A DNA stretch of 64,000 bases from positions 99,452 to 163,451 of the forward strand of contig MPNW01000220.1 of NCBI GenBank assembly GCA_011800805.1. Reading direction: 5' to 3'. The notes beneath the pieces were generated by a model. It made no database searches. It was not told the DNA's origin and saw only the letters and a program-made list of their open reading frames with translations. Both the position numbers and the translations under genes were made by a program. Below are positions 13,201 through 25,354 of this stretch, in pieces; position 1 is the stretch's first letter, and every line of letters begins with the position of its first letter. This stretch comes from Hirudo medicinalis (lineage: Eukaryota > Annelida > Clitellata > Hirudinida > Hirudinidae).

Positions 13201-16200
13201 TGTAGAATCGTCATGCCGTACTCTTTTCGACTGAACTGATCAGAATTTTGTATTTTGAAAATGATTTGGATGTAAAACGAGTTAGCTAGAACGACGATAG
13301 CGACCTTGAACTTATGTCTGGAGGGTGATGATAATGATGATGGTGGTGGTGGTGATGATGATGATAGTGGTGATGGTGAGAGGAGTAACAATGGTACAAC
13401 AAGAGCGAGAGGGATGAGAATGAAAAAGAAGTGGAAAAAATCATCGTTATTGAGAGGCAGGCAGCCTGCAGTCTTGTAACGATATAAATGTCTGACTGAT
13501 GGAAACGAGAGGCATGGTGCAGCATCCTAGTCACAATCATCATCACCGTCGCTGTTATCATTATCATCACCAGCAGTACCACCATCGTCATCATCATCAT
13601 CATTATACAATTACAATGATCATAAACACAACCGCTTGAAAATACTACTAGTGCTACTACCACTACCAATAACAAAACAACAACAACAACAATAACAATA
13701 ACAGTAGTAATAATCAATACAATAGTACAATACAATACAATAGTAGTAATAATAATCCGTTGCGACGCTGATGGTGTTGGCTCAAATAAGAGCGCTCGAG
13801 AGAGAATATCGGATATGTTTGTTTCCAACCGCGATTAAGAGAACTTTAACTGTAGCGATTAAGTCTGGTTTTAAGTGGGCTATTTAAGTGAGGAACATTT
13901 TTGTCGAGTTTTGCTTACTCGGAAATCAAAATGAAATCTATCAAGTTACTTTATTAGTAACCGAAATAGTTATAACCCAACATTATAACATTATAACCTA
14001 GTAACTAACAAGATTTACTAACTTTTCAAATAATCTAAATCGCTTAAAAATTGTATTTGTTTTAAGTAATTTCAATAACTGTCAGAGGTCAGAGGTTAAG
14101 TTTCAATTTTTCAGGCTAACTGGTCAAGGAAAGTTTTAGAACGTTATTTCTAACATCAAAAAAGTAGAAAATATCTTATATGCCTAATTTTATTGGAGTT
14201 TTCCGAATTTTCATTTGATTTAATAATTCCGAAACCTCTGACATATAAACAACGGCGACCGCCATTATAAAGTAAAATTCAAATTCGACGTCTTGAATTT
14301 TGATAGGCAGGAAATTTCCAACTTGTAAACAAACTTGTTAAAATAGTTATCCATAGTTTCACATACGGCATGCCTCGTAACAAATATAATTCTGAAGGAA
14401 ATACTTTTTCTAAGCTTAATTCTTTTGACTGATCAAACAACGCGTCTCTCGGAGATTCACGTTTCCTTGAGTTCTTCAAATGGTTACCAAACAAGTCCGC
14501 TGATATTAATTCAAATTTATCGAATAAAAAACAACAGTGGACCAAGGATCAATATGCAGAAGTGATGTGGTCTTTTTATTTTGCGCAAGCGAATAACACC
14601 GGTGGAGGAGTTAATGGAACGTATTCGGCATGGAGGAGCAGGAATCCTAATATCCACCAGAGCATCAACAAGGATACTCTAGCAAATACCAGAAGGTGAA
14701 TTGTCAGCACGAAGAAGTTCATTGACATCGAACTTCAAGATACAAAAAACTGCGCCTGTCAAACTACAGAGAGCACCTGACAGATAATCACACCGAGACT
14801 GCCGCATTGTCAGAACCCGAGACGACGGATCAACCTTCCAAAAAATCAATTGACCCTGAAGCAACCTTTCAATACCTCAAAAGCCAAATTACTAAATTAA
14901 CCGAATTAGAACTAAAAATAAACAATAAATTGCTTGAAAATAAAAAGCTAGATTTCAACATAATTCGAGTGAATAAGGGTACTATGAAAATTATTAATGA
15001 AGCCCTTTCAAATACCATTAAAGGTAAGCAATCAGATGGAACTCAATTTAATGAACTTATTTATTGTACAGCAAGTATAATAGCAGGAGAGCACAAGCAA
15101 AGAGATGGTAATACCAATCGGAAGGAACCTGCCTGGAAAGTAAGGCTAAAGAGTAAGAATGAGCAATACAGGAAGGATCTATCGATAATATGTGAGATCA
15201 AAAAGGGAGTGGCGACTAAGGTTCATAATAAAGCTAAACAAATCCTTTCTAATAATGGATATAAATCCATTGCGCAGGTAGAACAGGATCCTAAAATAAA
15301 ATAACAGGCCACAGCTCAAAGATTAAGGAGATGTACCAAAAGGAATGAAGGCTTCCACCAAAATAAAATTTTCCCTTGAGGACGCCAAGAAGTTTTACCG
15401 CCAGTTAAGTAAGCAACGTGAAACCATTGGTGGCGCACCTTTTCTCGAGAAAATTGAGGGATTCTAGAGAATGAGGTAAACCATAATGTTGATGCGAATT
15501 GAATAAGGCAAGAGGAACAGTTATTTAAAGATGTAAGTACAGAGGAACGGGAAGATTTCACTATTCCTAAAATTAAAAATGTTATAAAAAAATCACAATT
15601 AGAAATCACCAGGCTCTGACATTACGTAAAATTTCTGGATTAAACATTTTTTTCTCTTCATGGAAAATTAACCATAACCTTTAATGAATTAGTGAAAAAC
15701 CCTAAAAGTATCCTATCTTTGCCAATTTCTCTCATTCCTCCTCTCAAAAGGTAAAGATCACTAGGCGCCTCTGATGCTATGCAAATGGCGCATTATAAAT
15801 TAACTATTATTATTATTATTATTATCAAAATGAACCCAATAACTTGTCCGCCTACTTTAAACAAAATATTAACCGCTGCGATATCAAACCGACTTTACAT
15901 TCACTTAGATAAAAACAACACATTACCCATAGAACAAAAAGGTTGTCGTAGAGGATCGAGAGGTTGTAAGGATCGACTGCTGATCAACAAGATGGTTGTA
16001 AGCTCCGCCAGCGGAATGAAGAGGAATCTGGCCACGGCATGGATTGATTACAACAAAAGCTTTTAACAGTGTGCAATTTTCATTCCTGGATTTTGTCATC
16101 GCTCGATATATATCGGGCTCGTGACACGATTACACGAATATTTGTGGAATATTCCATGAGAGCTTTGAAAACCGAACTCATGCTATATCATCAGTCTGGT

Positions 16201-19200
16201 TGCACAAAAACTAATAAAGTTAGCATTAAGAGAGGAATCTTCCAATGTGACTCTCTCGCACCTCCTTTTTTGATAGCTTTAATAGCCTTAACCAGCAAGC
16301 TCAATTGATTAAACATGGGATATAAAATAGAATCAAATCAACAAACATCACATTTACATTACATGGAAGACTTAAAAATATATACCAGAACCGTGGTCCA
16401 TCTCAGTAAAGCATTATCCGCAGTAAAACCTTCGATATGACATTAACACGGAGTTCTGCTCGGACGAGTGTGCCATTGTCGTAATGAAGGGTGGCAAACA
16501 AATCAAAAGCCGAAACATGCCAGTTGACGATAAGACTTCAATTCAAAGCCTCGACGAAGAGGCNCAAAAGCCGAAACATGCCAGTTGACGATAAGACTTC
16601 AATTCAAAGCCTCGACGAAGAGGCGGCATACAAATACCTCGGTATTGATGAGAATAGTGGCATTCAACAATCTGCCATGAAGGAGAAAATATCCAAAGAA
16701 TATTATCTCATTCGTGCGTCTCATTCTCAGATCAGAATTGAATTCTAAAACTAATTATCGGCGATAAATGCTTTGGCAGTTCCAGTGCCCACGTATAGCT
16801 ATGGCATACTTGAGTGGAGGAATTCTGAAATTGATAAAATGGATCGGAAAACTCGGAAGCTTCTTACAATGCATGGGCTTCATCAACCAAAAGGAGATGT
16901 TAGTCGGTTGTACATTAAGAAGGCAATGTAGGTAAGGATTTGTTCAGTTGATGTCTGCTTCATACTGCTCCAAGGCCAATTTGAGTGATTATACTGAGCA
17001 GGGAAAAGAGGTTTTGCAGGCTTGTAAAAAAAAAAAGCATGAGGCTGGGAAGCAAAATATTCTCTCCTGAAGGAAGCAAAGGCAATAAAGAATAAATATT
17101 TGCTATTGTCAACAGCTCAAACACCAGCGAAAGTGATGCTAAAGGACAGCATAGAGAAGGAGGGAATATAAAAACTGCAGGAGAAACCGATGCATGGACA
17201 ATTTTGCCAGCTATGTCCATAATATGCCGTGAGCTTGGTTGTGAAGTTCCCAACAAATGGTATGAACATAGACCCATAAGTATGGTAAATATAAACGAAA
17301 ATACCATCTCGTGGGACTACTCAATAATCACGGACAGAAAAATCTTGGCCAACAGACCTGACGTTGTCACCCACGACCGAAAATCCAAGACTTGTACGCT
17401 TATTGATGTTTCCGTCCCTGTCTATAAAAACATCGCACTTAAAGAAGCTGACAAAATTAGCAAGTACAAGGATTTGGAGATCGAAATTAACCGGATGTGG
17501 AATGTGAAAACCAAGGTAATTGTAGGAGCAATCGGAACGTTGAGAAAAAACTTCGCGAAAGGAGTGGAGTTGACACCAGGACGTCCTAAGGTTTCGGAGA
17601 TTCATAAAATCTCCTTGTTGGGCACTACCCACATTTTACAGAAAGTGCTTGAATCACTAAGAGTACTGGTAGTACTCTGGATTCATCCTTCACCGGCTGG
17701 AAAGCCGAGAGGAATAATATAAAAATTTCATTATAATAATAATTTTAAAATAACAAGCTCAACAATTCAAACGGAACTCATTAATCTCAATTGATGCTGA
17801 CAACGTGCGGTTAAAAGGTGCCAAGACGAAGGCGGAGAAGCACGTGCCGTCACACACGAAACCATCAAGACATAAAAGAATCATGAAATCTCAGGAAAGT
17901 AATGAGACGGGTTGGATGATCGAGAGAGCGGCTAAATGAATGACCGAGATGAGATGAATAGACGGATGGATGGTGGATGGACGGAATGATGAGCAAACGA
18001 CTTACGTCACATTCTTGGGCACCCCGGGTCCTCTGACAAGAAACGGCACCTTGATGTCGAACTCATAGGGCATGGCCTTGCCCTTGACCAGCCCGAACTG
18101 ACCGAGGTGATAGCCATGGTCTGAAGTGTAGAAGATGTACGTGTTGTCCAATTCTCTCAGGGAAGTTAGGGTATCGCATACCTGAATCAATATGATCGCA
18201 GTTAGAAAAGAAAGCAGTTGATGCTGCTTTTTATGATGATGATGATGGCGATGAATGCCTGGTGAGTGATATAACGATGAAACAAGATAGAGATAATGAT
18301 AATGATCGTTCAGGTGAAACTTACACGATGTCGGCATCTGACCGTTCGTTAAGAATCTTCCACAACTCCTTCCACCCCCTACTCACCAAAGCAACACAAA
18401 CGCACCTTTTCAACTGCTTCATCGACAGACTGCAAGGTCTGCAGCCTCTTGGTGTTGAGGAGGTCCGTGAACTCCATTTGAAGTTTCGACATAGGTTTCG
18501 TGTATTGGAGGAGCCACTGTTTGTCGGGGTTGGGGGCTTGGTTCCAACTGGGGGTCCTGAATGGCGATCGGAAGTTGTCGTTTATGACGTCAATTGACAA
18601 CAATGTTCAAAGGCAGTTGTTTATTATACAACGATCATTTATTACATCTGGAATTGCTGCTGGCGATGAGTAAACTATCACCTGTATTAACTGACCTGTG
18701 AGATTTAGAGCCCATGAAGAGGTTCTGATATTGAGGTGCACTGTCCTCGGGACCATGAGGTGCCGGCATGCTCAGTACCAGGGCAACGGGACTGACGGAA
18801 CAACAATTGAAACTATTTAATAACCACTCTCAGCTCGCTAGCATTCATGCTCTGTTTCATCACCGCTACAATGTAAAAATGTCCTTGTCACTGTTATTAT
18901 TGCTGTCATTTTTAACAGCTGAGGACACGCACAATGCGATGCAGACGAAGATGTCAATGAAGCGTGACGAGACAGATAAGGAGCTAAATGGAGGACAACG
19001 TCGACAGCTGGGAAATCGGGGATCCATGTGGGCCCCCACACGGGCTCCTCAAGAGGTAGTAAACAGCTATCTAGTCAACGAACGCGCCCTTAAAAAAAGA
19101 TAACCTCAAAAGTAGGTGCTCGTAACGATTATTGATCCATGGACAACCCTGTCCAGAACACGTGACGTCGTGAACACCCACCCATCCATTCTCCTCTCCC

Positions 19201-20561
19201 TCAAGCCATACGCACGACTCACGTGTTGGGGTTATGTCTTTTAGAACGCTTGAGAAACTCAACGCTGTTCTTGGTGATGACATCAGTCAGGTAATCCTTG
19301 GTGTAGTCGTCTCTGTGCTTGATGAGCGTGCCGTTATGGTTTAGAGTGTAGTTGTAGTAGCGTGTGTTCTTGATCAAACCCATCCACTCGGTCCAACCGG
19401 GAGGAATGTAGGAGCCAGAATATTCGTTGAGATACTTGCCGAAGTAGCCTGCAGTCGTCGTGATGATGTTTGATCTCAACGCAATGATAATGGTGATGAT
19501 AATGGTATCTATGATCTCAATGTGTTGAGTTGAACACGTTACAAGTGCCACAACAACAACAACAACAAAACATGCAGTATTGTGATAAAATAACACTCTC
19601 AAATCCAATGCTATACCCCACCTGTCAGGTATCCCGCATCTTGGAGGAGTTTCCCAAAGGTGTTTACTTCGTACTTCTCCCGCCAAACTGGACCAGAGCA
19701 ATTCTCGTTGTTCGAGTAGGTGTTGTGATTATGCACGTACATGCCTAGAAGTGATTATGATAATGATGACAACAAGTCGTACACGTGATAAGGGTAGCGG
19801 TGTTAACTGTAAAACAACAATCATTGTGACAGAGGTGATGATGCTCAATAATTGAGGCAGACTATCAATAAAGGTAAACGTCCACCTGTCAACATGCTGC
19901 TCCTGGATGGACAGCACATGGGTGTGGTGCTGAAGGCGTTGGAAAATGTCGCTCCCTGGCTCCTCAAGTACCTCGAGGTTTTTGGCATATAATCCAGTGA
20001 ACCTGCATGGAATTAAAGAAAGGCTAACGAATGAATGAATAGATGAATGAGTGAATGAACGAATTAATTAATAAATGAATGATTGAACGAACGAATGAAT
20101 GATTGAACGAACGAATGAATGAGTGAATGAACGAATGAATGAGTGAATGAACGAATGAACAACATAAGAATAAATCAGGCGTCGGGACAAATGAAAGCCA
20201 ATATAAAGAATCGACTAGAGACTCCAGTCTACTGGATCCATTCGCGCCATGAGTAATTTCCCAATGTTCGAGGAATTCCCAGAGAAAGCGAAAGGCAAGT
20301 CACGTGACACGACTAACCGAGCTCGGCGTCCTGGTCGTCGGTGAGGATGAAGATGATGTTCGGTCTGTTCGTCTTCTTCGTCCTGAACGATTCGGCGTAG
20401 AAATAGTTGTCATGGTTACGACTGACGTGAAAGAGACTCCTCTTGTGGTTCTTGTATCGGTTGAAGTTGTTGCTGTTGCTGTTCGTATGTGACACGAAAC
20501 AACACAAGAAGAGAAGGAAGGTGACAAGTGATGATGCAATCGTCCGCTGTAATGTGGCCAT
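4000..20561 (-). CDS. SULF: Extracellular heparan sulfate 6-O-endosulfatase (SULF1/SULF2 homologue), 19 exons
   Basis: Secreted enzyme that removes 6-O-sulfates from internal glucosamines of heparan sulfate and so tunes Wnt, FGF and BMP signalling. Coding exons (minus): 20561-20318, 20002-19886, 19744-19622, 19448-19223, 18791-18696, 18556-18406, 18181-18006, 8999-8871, 8637-8587, 8360-8225, 8156-8000, 7824-7660, 7537-7380, 7072-6861, 6690-6613, 5813-5731, 4948-4806, 4452-4344, 4037-4000. All joins are GT-AG and phases agree, giving 863 aa (human SULF1 has 871). Visible parts: signal peptide (hydrophobic residues about 11-25), metal ligands in LTDDQD (D75, D76), the formylglycine motif CCPSR (C111), [18 protein letters not shown], and [16 protein letters not shown] basic hydrophilic domain includes [16 protein letters not shown] and [10 protein letters not shown]. 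The C-terminal domain has [20 protein letters not shown]. Exon 14 ends in an acidic DDEDDDDD run. Intron 7 is 9 kb and holds two antisense LINEs. Upstream untranslated exons cannot be seen. The terminal 12-codon exon is the least certain. Confidence 0.93.
6424..6474. repeat. (ATC)n microsatellite
   Basis: Imperfect ATC/ACC trinucleotide run in SULF intron 15. Confidence 0.9.
6589..6610. other. 22-bp near-perfect palindrome at the SULF exon 15 donor
   Basis: The sequence gagcacatgacgtcacgtgc plus tc is almost its own reverse complement, with one mismatched pair, and is centred on TGACGTCA, the consensus CRE core. On the gene strand it starts within the GTGAGC of the exon 15 donor (exon end 6613), so an RNA hairpin could cover that splice site. 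A second GTGAGC donor lies 7 bases upstream (exon end 6620). Only the 6613 donor keeps the phase with exon 16. Confidence 0.6.
7181..7370. repeat. Composite trinucleotide/hexanucleotide microsatellite
   Basis: (ATT)n, then (ATC)n, (GTC)n and (ATTACC/ATTATC)n blocks fill most of SULF intron 13. Long Tyr, His, Asn or Asp open frames here are translations of the repeat, not genes. Confidence 0.9.
9000..10879. other. SULF intron 7, proximal part: microsatellites and a tRNA-like scrap
   Basis: Holds GAT/CAT repeats (about 9470-9500, 9720-9760) and a GTT-rich run (10505-10600). A perfect T-arm-like hairpin, aggggttcaaacccct, lies at 10321-10338. It has a B box, but no matching acceptor stem or A box was found, so it is not called a tRNA. 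Confidence 0.4.
10880..12540 (+). mobile_element. Decayed non-LTR retrotransposon (APE-endonuclease type, CR1/jockey/L2-like)
   Basis: Lies antisense inside SULF intron 7. The 5' part encodes the end of an APE endonuclease: [10 protein letters not shown] at 10883, then LDLILSND, and [11 protein letters not shown] near 11090. After an internal deletion the reverse transcriptase follows (11220-12150): [50 protein letters not shown] and [20 protein letters not shown]. The catalytic FADD box reads FAGD (near 11780) and the frame shifts several times. The thumb and C-terminus read [12 protein letters not shown] (12140) and [17 protein letters not shown]. It ends in a (AAATA)n tail at about 12515-12540. 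The element is dead, and its exact clade cannot be fixed by eye. Confidence 0.85.
12541..14369. other. SULF intron 7, middle part
   Basis: No gene is seen. It holds an ACGC/TGCG-rich pair of facing tracts (12888-12935 and 13020-13065, potential hairpin), GAT and ATC microsatellites (13325-13380, 13535-13605) and AAC/AAT runs (13670-13755). Confidence 0.4.
14370..17722 (+). mobile_element. Decayed non-LTR retrotransposon with restriction-like endonuclease (R2/NeSL-like)
   Basis: Second antisense LINE in SULF intron 7. Reading across shifts, the N-terminal part has [13 protein letters not shown] (14370), [15 protein letters not shown] (14554) and [20 protein letters not shown] (14620). A 165-codon open frame follows (14807-15304) with [11 protein letters not shown]. 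The reverse transcriptase reads [20 protein letters not shown] (15835), then [31 protein letters not shown], and [15 protein letters not shown]. The C-terminal frame (17204-17722) has [20 protein letters not shown] followed by CTLIDVSVP, i.e. RPD...D, which fits a PD-(D/E)XK restriction-like endonuclease. A 60-bp duplication around an N at 16564 is an assembly artefact. Stops elsewhere show decay. A 3' fragment of the same family lies at 54188-54420. Confidence 0.8.
16504..16624. repeat. 60-bp exact duplication around a single N (assembly artefact)
   Basis: Bases 16504-16563 and 16565-16624 are identical and separated by one N. Dropping one copy plus the N restores a continuous frame through this part of the LINE, so the duplication is almost certainly an unmerged contig overlap. 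Confidence 0.9.
17723..18005. other. SULF intron 7, distal end
   Basis: Short non-coding stretch next to the exon 7 donor, with a few GATGGATG tetranucleotides. Nothing else is seen. Confidence 0.5.
20020..20163. repeat. (GAAT/GAAC)n tandem repeat
   Basis: Tetranucleotide array with higher-order repetition of gattgaacgaacgaatgaat and gagtgaatgaacgaatgaat units, in SULF intron 1. Confidence 0.9.
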
Positions 20562-22360
20562 GTGTAGATGTGGCGATGTAGATGTTATGTCCTTGATGGA
20601 AGATGCTAATAAGTACTACTACTACCACTTCTGGTTCATGATCTTTTGAACCTGTCAAGCTAAGAGCGCCATCTCTCGTCTTGGGTAGATGTTCTTTGTT
20701 GTTAGTTATTATTAGGACCACTTGATATTGCAATATCCAGACCTGTAATTAAAGTTATTTCAATCACGTGACTCTAGCAGACATCTTTGGAAGCAACAAA
20801 GCATAAACACAAAGTATGAGAAAATTGTCTCATTAGTTAGAAACGAAAGTTAATATATTGCTCGGGAAGATGGATGCAGGATCAGCAACTGAAAGATGAA
20901 AGTGGGAAAAGTTTAAGGCATTAATTACAATATATAATTGACTATATTATATTAGTCAGTTTTCAGTTTGTTTGAATTTACAGTCTTAATCGATCAAGCA
21001 TTGTGACATTTCATGATTTATCGCACATTGAGGCTGCATTGATTATTCAGGAAATTAATTTTTTCATATAAAAATTTTAATCGTCCCGAAATCAGCAACC
21101 GTCAGAAGACGGTCATGATGACGACGTCGACAACAATTTATGACGCATGACTTCCTGACTCTACAGGAATTGTGCCATTCAAGTCTCGACCAACCGCGAA
21201 ACACGGCTTAAAAATAGAACGAAAGAATGAATGAATGAATAAATGAATGAAAGAACGAACGAACGAATGCAAATGAAGGAAGGCAACGAGAGGTAAACAG
21301 CGATGAAAAATGAATTTAAGAACTCTGTTGAAAGGACTCTCGTAAGAGGCTTATAAACGGATTATAAAGAAGACCAACTCCTAGTATTGAAACGTGTCAC
21401 ACGCAAGCACGCGCAAACAAACACTGACGAATTCTCAGCTACACTCAAGAATATTCAGACGAACCGATCAAAATTGTTGAGACAACCAGCAAAGCGTAAG
21501 TTGTGTCAGAAGCACGACAAGAACTGAGAAATACTTAGAAAGACATCCAAGATGACAAAAACAAACACACCAAGAGGCAGCCTCTACCAACCACGAGTCG
21601 CTCCCCTCCTAAAACCATCAGCCTCTTACTCCTGAATCAAGCCACCATTACACTACGAATGATCAAATAATTAACTAACGCCAATGGATATTCATAGGAA
21701 TGAACCAATGATTGGCAGAATTAAGCAAACATCTGGCTGCTAGATTTAGCAGCCAATCATTCATTCATTCATCATCCATCCATCCATCCATCCATCCATT
21801 AAACAGTCACTCATTGATTTTCCTGAGGAGATGAAATCCTCGCAAGGATAACGTGACCTCGAAACTTCCTCCAGTAGATTTGTAATCAAACTACCAACTA
21901 TGTTGTTGATATTTCATTCTGAATGTCTTAATTAATTAATAGGCAAGTAGATATTTAATTAGATACATTATAAAGTAAATAAATATTTAATTAGATATAT
22001 TATAAAGTAAATAGATATCTAATTTTAATGTCTTGATTCAATTTATCAGTAAATAAATGGATGACTTAATCGTCAGTCTAAACCCCAAACCTAATCCGAC
22101 CACTCACTCAGGATAAAGGGAGAACAATAAAAAGCTTGATGACGACGGCGGCGGCGGTGTTGATGATGATGGACATCATTCTTTCATTCATTCACTCACT
22201 CCATGAAAGGCGTTCAATCCATCATCTGTGGATTGGAAGGAAACACTCGCCTTCACACACGCCCACCAATCGTTCATCAAGCATGCTGGACGTCCCCTGG
22301 AAATGACCCATTCCATCACGATTGTGATGATGATAGCACTAGTGATGATGATGATGATTA
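20562..22360. other. Upstream region of SULF; no gene seen
   Basis: Probably holds the SULF promoter and any 5' untranslated exons, but none can be placed. Contains a (GAAT)n run at 21225-21270 and an (ATCC)n/(ATTC)n run at 21755-21800. A 32-bp unit is repeated about 2.4 times at 21949-22024 (32-base units at 21949 and 21981, plus a partial). Confidence 0.4.
21949..22024. repeat. 32-bp tandem repeat, about 2.4 copies
   Basis: Units at 21949-21980 and 21981-22012 differ at only a couple of positions, followed by a partial third. Each unit contains atttaattagata and attataaagtaaat. Confidence 0.85.
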
Positions 22361-22361
22361 T

Positions 22362-22535
22362 GCAAGTTAGCTCAGAGGGTAGCGTTCCTGCGAACGACGG
22401 TAAAAGCAACAGTCGTTACGTGTCGTGTTCGAAACCCAGCTTGCACCACCACAAAGCGCCTATATAAATGGTCTAAGCGCCCCTAACGCTCACGCTTGTA
22501 GCGCTATATAAATAAAACTAACTTACAAATAAATA
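22362..22535 (+). mobile_element. tRNA-derived SINE, best copy in the window
   Basis: Contains an A box (gttagctcagagggtag) and, about 50 bases on, a B box (gtgttcgaaaccc). The 5' tgcaag pairs with 3' cttgca as a tRNA acceptor-like stem. A non-tRNA tail follows with gcgcctatataaatggt, then gcgctatataaataaaa, and an A-rich (aaat)n end. RNA polymerase III promoter elements plus a tail are what define a SINE. Related copies are at 43838-43957 and 55250-55386, both in reverse orientation. Confidence 0.75.
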
Positions 22536-25015
22536 AATTATGACGATGATGATGGTAGTAGTGATGATGATGGAGATTATGATTATGATTATAGGTAGCG
22601 GCAAAGATCTGAAACAAACTGCAAATGTGAGCCACGATAACGTTCGGAAAGTAGCCTTCCGAGTGATGGATGGATAGGAGATGGATGGATGAATGAATGA
22701 CGGATTAATGATAGTGAGACGTAATATATGACCCGCGAATATATCGAAGGCTATCTGATAAGAACGCGGACATGTACGGCCGGATAGATGAAAGGAATAA
22801 TGGATGGAAGGAAGGAGGGATGAAAGGGTGGACGGATAAATGAATGGCTGGATGGATGGATCTGTTGGATCATTCTACTCCCCGCAGCGCGACACTCAGG
22901 GCAGATTGTTATCGCAATTAAATCTGCATTCCCTCTCCAAACATCAGCATCACCCACTTTTCCATCTGGATGCATCTGTCAAGGGGGTCTTTGATCTTGA
23001 CGACCATCCAATCATCCATCGATCCATACATCCATTCATTACGATGGTACCGTCTAGCTCGTGGGTCCTGGGTTATGAAAAGGCATCTAGGAATGAATAT
23101 GTGGGTCGATCATTCAAGTGCACTCACGCTGCTTCTCAAGCTGGGATTCGATCGCGGGGCGTTCGAGCTCGACTCAACTAATGGCAACAAACAATAACAC
23201 TCCTTGTCGTTCATCGGCAACCAGCCTCTCTCTGTTTATAATTTATTACAAGGCATGCTTTATGCGCCAACATAACTTATGGCCCACCATTGGTTTTCAT
23301 TGCGTACTTTTCACTGTGTCTGAAGTTTTGCAATCACGTAAACATCTCCACGAGGGGCTTTGTGAGTGGATCCCTCACAATCAAGAGGTTGATGGTGTTA
23401 TGAAAAGATGAGTTTTGTGTCTCAGGGTGTTTAGACCGAACGACATTCCAGTTGTTGTCGCACGTGAGGCATTGTTTTTGTAGTTGTTTTTGTCGGCTGA
23501 ACAATTATCAATTGTAATTGTTGTTATAGTAGTAGTTGGCTCAACAATTGTCAACTTGCCATATCGACATCCCCTCCCTCCCTCCCTGCCAAGCAATTAA
23601 TTCTACAATTAATGTACGATGAGTAGGGTTCTAATTATAAGAACAATTTATGGCAATAAAATAAAAAAATAATAGAAATGACGATATGAAAAAATAGAAA
23701 CAATAATAAAGTAACAACAACAATAACAAAAGTTAACTCCTGCGACAAAATGGATCTCTGGCATAATGTAATTAAACGTCGTTAAATGTATTCACCATCG
23801 TCATCATCATCATCGTCATCATCACCATCATCGTCATCATCACCATCATCGTCGTTGTCGTCATCTCCAACAAAACAGCTCATCGTCGTCTTGCTTGAGT
23901 GTAAACAATCCATTAGTACAGCGACGGAGCCATCACCTTCACGACCTTGTGACCTCTTGAACCACAACAGCTTAAAAAATATTCATCAGTCAAAACACTC
24001 TCTCAATCCATCCTTCAGTTTATCCATTCATCCATCCGCCCATCCATTCATTCATTCGTCCATCCACATAAACTTTATCCATACTTTAATGTCCAGTCAC
24101 TAAATTCAAAAAAGCATACTAATAGTGGCACAAGAGAAAATTCTCTCACGGCACGACAACCACAGGAAAATAACAGCGCTTCTTGATAATATTAATAACT
24201 GTTATTATTCAAATAAATAATAATAATAATAATAATAACATATCAGAAAATGACAAGTGAAGCAATGTTTTATTCAATGCAATCGTTCGAGTATATGAAT
24301 GAGAATCGTCGTCCATTTTGCGTGGGCTTGTGAAAACTTGTGAGCCTTTTGCACTGATAAGGAATTTCTATAGTACGGTATCATCGTTGTCGTCATCATC
24401 CTCACTATCATTTTCTTCTTCAAATCGCCGTTATTATCATCATCATCATCATCGACGTCCGCCTCCTCCTCCTCCTCTTCCTCCTCAACATCATAGACTC
24501 CTTCATCATCATTCATCATCATCATCATCATCATCGTCGTCATCGTGGTCAGATTGACGTTGATCACCATCTTCATTGTATAAGCAAATAGATCCTTCAA
24601 AAGCAAGAAGCATCCTTCAATCTGCTGACATCATTGAAGAGGAATGATGTCCGACTCAAGCAATTATGAGATAATTCTGACTTAATTGATGATGACGACG
24701 AAGATGATGCCGACAATGGTGATGATGACGATCACCAGGGACAATGACTACTTAATAACTGCAGTACTAAATGATCTACTGAACTTTTTTTTATAATGAT
24801 GAACATTTGCTTCGCGTGCAACCGTGGTCATGATTATTGATGATGACGATGATGGTGATGATGATGATGCTGATGATGTCATGGAGATAATGACGAATGT
24901 TCAAATGACTAATAGCTTTATTATGAATATCGTTGCAATTGCTTTGACAACGACGACGACAGTGATGATGATGATGATGGTGATTATGATGAGTGGTGGT
25001 AGTGGGAAGCAGAAG
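22536..25015. other. Gene-poor stretch with microsatellites
   Basis: GGAT/ATCC tetranucleotides (22660-22700, 22800-22862, 23000-23040, 24005-24065), ATC/GTC runs (23790-23866, 24430-24545) and GAT runs (24835-24990). A B-box-like remnant (rc of ctgggattcgatcgc near 23141) hints at another worn SINE. No coding exon is recognised. Confidence 0.45.
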
Positions 25016-25354
25016 GCGCATCTAGTTGCGGTGAATTAATCTTTAAAACACTCCTCATGACCTCCTCGCGGAAATAATAGTAGGACGTTCAAACGTTCTA
25101 ACTTTCGTCCATCCATCCATCCATCCATCTGCCTATCCATCCNNNNNNNNNNNNNNNNNNNNNNNNNNNNNNNNNNNNNNNNNNNNNNNNNNNNNNNNNN
25201 NNNNNNNNNNNNNNNNNNNNNNNNNNNGCGCATCTAGTTGCGGTGAATTAATCTTTAAAACACTCCTCATGACCTCCTCGCGGAAATAATAGTAGGACGT
25301 TCAAACGTTCTAACTTTCGTCCATCCATCCATCCATCCATCTGCCTATCCATCC
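25016..25354. repeat. 127-bp exact duplication flanking an N gap (assembly artefact)
   Basis: Bases 25016-25142 and 25228-25354 are identical, with 85 N between them. The left copy ends exactly at the gap and the right copy starts exactly at it, so the two contig ends overlap and were not merged. The duplicated segment ends in (ATCC)n. Confidence 0.95.

Noticed and set aside
13286..13828. 180-codon minus-strand frame
   Set aside because: Mostly repeat-derived Val, Ile, Ser and His runs; no domain and no coding signature.
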